A DNA stretch of 64,000 nt from NCBI GenBank assembly GCA_025677815.1, contig JAIXMP010000059.1:62001-126000 (forward strand). The letters run 5' to 3'. The first letter of the stretch is position 1; every line of letters begins with the position of its first letter. This stretch comes from Phascolomyces articulosus. Taxonomy: Eukaryota; Mucoromycota; Mucoromycetes; Mucorales; Lichtheimiaceae. The translations under genes and the position numbers were made by a program. The notes under the pieces were generated by a model, which had not been told where the DNA came from, made no database searches, and was given only the letters and a program-made list of their open reading frames with translations. Shown here piece after piece: positions 62,516 through 64,000 of this stretch.

Positions 62516-63408
62516 CTTTACCTACCACCACCTTGATACAATCCATTGAGATATCCTTTCGCTGGAACAAAAATAAGGATAAACATTGGAAGCATCTAAC
62601 ATCGAACAATCCATTCCACCAATTATACATCAGACTAAAAAATGAAATCAACCCACACTTGAGCGAGCCATATCCCATAAACGCGATGAATAATATAAAA
62701 CCCGGACTGATAAAAATAAAACTACCCGCAGTCTTCGAGATAAAAGAATGATCGACCCAGGCAGTACTATATCTTCCTGCTACTTCACAGATTTATCAAA
62801 TGGCAATGTATTGGCTACTATCCTACCCGTTAAAATATTGTAGATGCGGCCATCCAACAGCAAATAGAGAACATTTTACAAATTGTCCGTTAATGGAAGA
62901 AGTACTTGATGAGTTGAAAACAACACTCGGTACAATTCCTGAACTCCAGCGAGAACTACAACCACTCGACCATGCTATAAATCATCTCCCGCGCTCAGAG
63001 GTTGGCTTATCACTTGGACAGTGGATAAACTGCTGGTTTGTCCTAATCCGTGCACTTAGGGAAATCGAATGTCTTAGTCACTCTGAAGAAGATGAGCCAG
63101 AACCAGAAGAGATACCCTAACCATCACAACTTACATCCAATTTGACTCAAGAGGACAACTAATTTCTCATTATCTACTCCTCCCTATATAAATATAATTT
63201 CCCCCTTTCCTTCTATATTCATAGCATTATTTCATTATCTACTCTAGCTTGGCTTTCCCCCCTAAAGAGGAATTTTTTTCAGCTGATGGCATATAATTGT
63301 TTATTCATACATAATTCTGCCACAGAGGACTGCAAGGGAGCAACCATATGCCTACAGGCGCAGGTCAAACCAATCTTCCACTTTAATAAATATAAAAAAA
63401 AATTAACC
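62516..63408 (+). mobile_element. 5'-truncated copy of LINE family A
   Basis: An 893-bp fragment matching the 3' end of the element at 20589-25842, starting at the equivalent of about 24910. The translated tail shows the same landmarks: WKHLTSNNPFHQLY, CRCGHPTANREHFTNCP and WINCWFVLIRALREIE. The acidic C-terminus and the 3' untranslated end, including CCATATGCCTACAGGCG and a final TTAACC, follow. Perfect 12-bp direct repeats flank it, so it inserted independently. It retains the Cys/His knuckle frame (NREHFTNCP) that is broken in the full-length copy. Substitutions and indels separate the two copies, so neither is very recent. Confidence 0.88.
62800..63120 (+). pseudogene. C-terminal fragment of LINE family A ORF2
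   Basis: About 106 codons of open frame ending at the stop at 63118-63120. It includes a C-x-C-x2-H...H-x3-C knuckle and an acidic, Pro/Glu-rich tail. It has no start of its own and is only the end of a longer protein. Confidence 0.8.
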
Positions 63409-63420
63409 TATAGATAAATA
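63409..63420 (+). repeat. target-site duplication of truncated LINE, right copy
   Basis: Exact repeat of 62504-62515, directly after the conserved TTAACC end. Confidence 0.78.
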
Positions 63421-64000
63421 TTATATAACTAAAACTACTGTTGTATCCAGAGGATTGGGATATCAATATCATTATTTATGTGTAACGATTTATTTTAAAT
63501 ACTAGTGTTAGATAGATATTATGTTTCCTCTCTTTTTTTATAATAAAAACTATTATATTAAGGGTCTCACGAACCATTTCGCCTATTTCTATTTCGCATT
63601 CTATAGAACACTATAGCCACTATTACCACTCTCCTATATAATTACGTTGAAATTATAAATTTTTATTAAGGACGAAATTAAATGAGCACATGCTGATTTC
63701 AGCTTCTTGCTCTCGTCAGTTCACAAGACTCAGTTCTGAAAAACCTGCAGGGCAGCAGGAAAAAGGTGTGGGTATACGGCCGAAAATAAGAGGGTACAGA
63801 TCAAGAAGATGCATAAAGGAAGGGGATTACTAAGTTATATATAAAAGGTTGGGAGAAAAAACCTATATAACTACAGTCAACCCCAGGTTTTCGCAACCTC
63901 GCTTTTTGCAAACTCTGTGATGAACCACAACAATGGTTCTATTATGTCCATTCATTCATCGGTTAAACATCATTCTCATATATATGATATGACCATTAAC
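63421..64000. other. window end, no gene seen
   Basis: AT-rich with no open frame of note. A slightly more GC-rich patch (63700-63790 and 63880-63920) could belong to a gene or repeat that continues beyond the window. Confidence 0.4.

Noticed and set aside
1..64000. CRISPR array, rRNA, integrated virus or biosynthetic cluster
   Set aside because: No regularly spaced repeats, no rRNA-like blocks, no viral structural or polyprotein signatures, and no synthase genes were seen on either strand.

Overview
The window looks like nuclear DNA of a filamentous early-diverging fungus of the Mucoromycota, most likely Mucorales. The reasons are an AT-rich genome with long T, A and TA runs, genes split by many short introns (about 50-130 nt, mostly GTAAGT...TAG), a CotH-family surface protein of the kind expanded in Mucorales, and a betaine-lipid synthase with the fungal domain order. 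The genus cannot be named from sequence alone. There is no bacterial-type operon, CRISPR array or recognisable rRNA or tRNA gene.

Layout. 1-17.6 kb carries five genes on the minus strand: a GPI-type CotH protein (1545-3937), the betaine-lipid synthase BTA1 (5702-9235), a doubtful tail-anchored microprotein (11558-11758), a homeodomain transcription factor with a 7-codon first exon (12267-15059), and a secreted, membrane-tethered GDSL/SGNH hydrolase (16111-17565). 17.6-38.6 kb is the repeat-rich part. It has a full-length but broken LINE with a perfect 14-bp target-site duplication (20589-25842), an F-box/LRR gene (26642-28817), a 5'-truncated LINE of another family with a poly-A tail and 13-bp duplication (29306-31307), and a decayed TnpB/Fanzor-like RuvC nuclease gene (33948-38604). 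39.5-60.3 kb is a dense housekeeping block: an importin-13-type karyopherin, an LRR protein with a polytopic membrane domain, the mismatch-repair endonuclease PMS1, the mitochondrial phosphate carrier, LTO1, an NPC2/ML lipid-transfer protein and RPA190, the largest subunit of RNA polymerase I. 60.3-64 kb is gene-poor and holds an 893-bp 5'-truncated copy of the first LINE with its own 12-bp duplication.

Exon structures were built by hand from splice signals and reading-frame continuity; for each intact multi-exon gene the summed exon length is a multiple of three. No metabolic cluster is evident, and neighbours are mostly independent housekeeping genes. The most interesting item is the TnpB/Fanzor-like gene: its three RuvC acidic positions and zinc ribbon can still be read, but two in-frame stops and several frame slips mark it as a relic. 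This call rests on motif reading, not on a database search.
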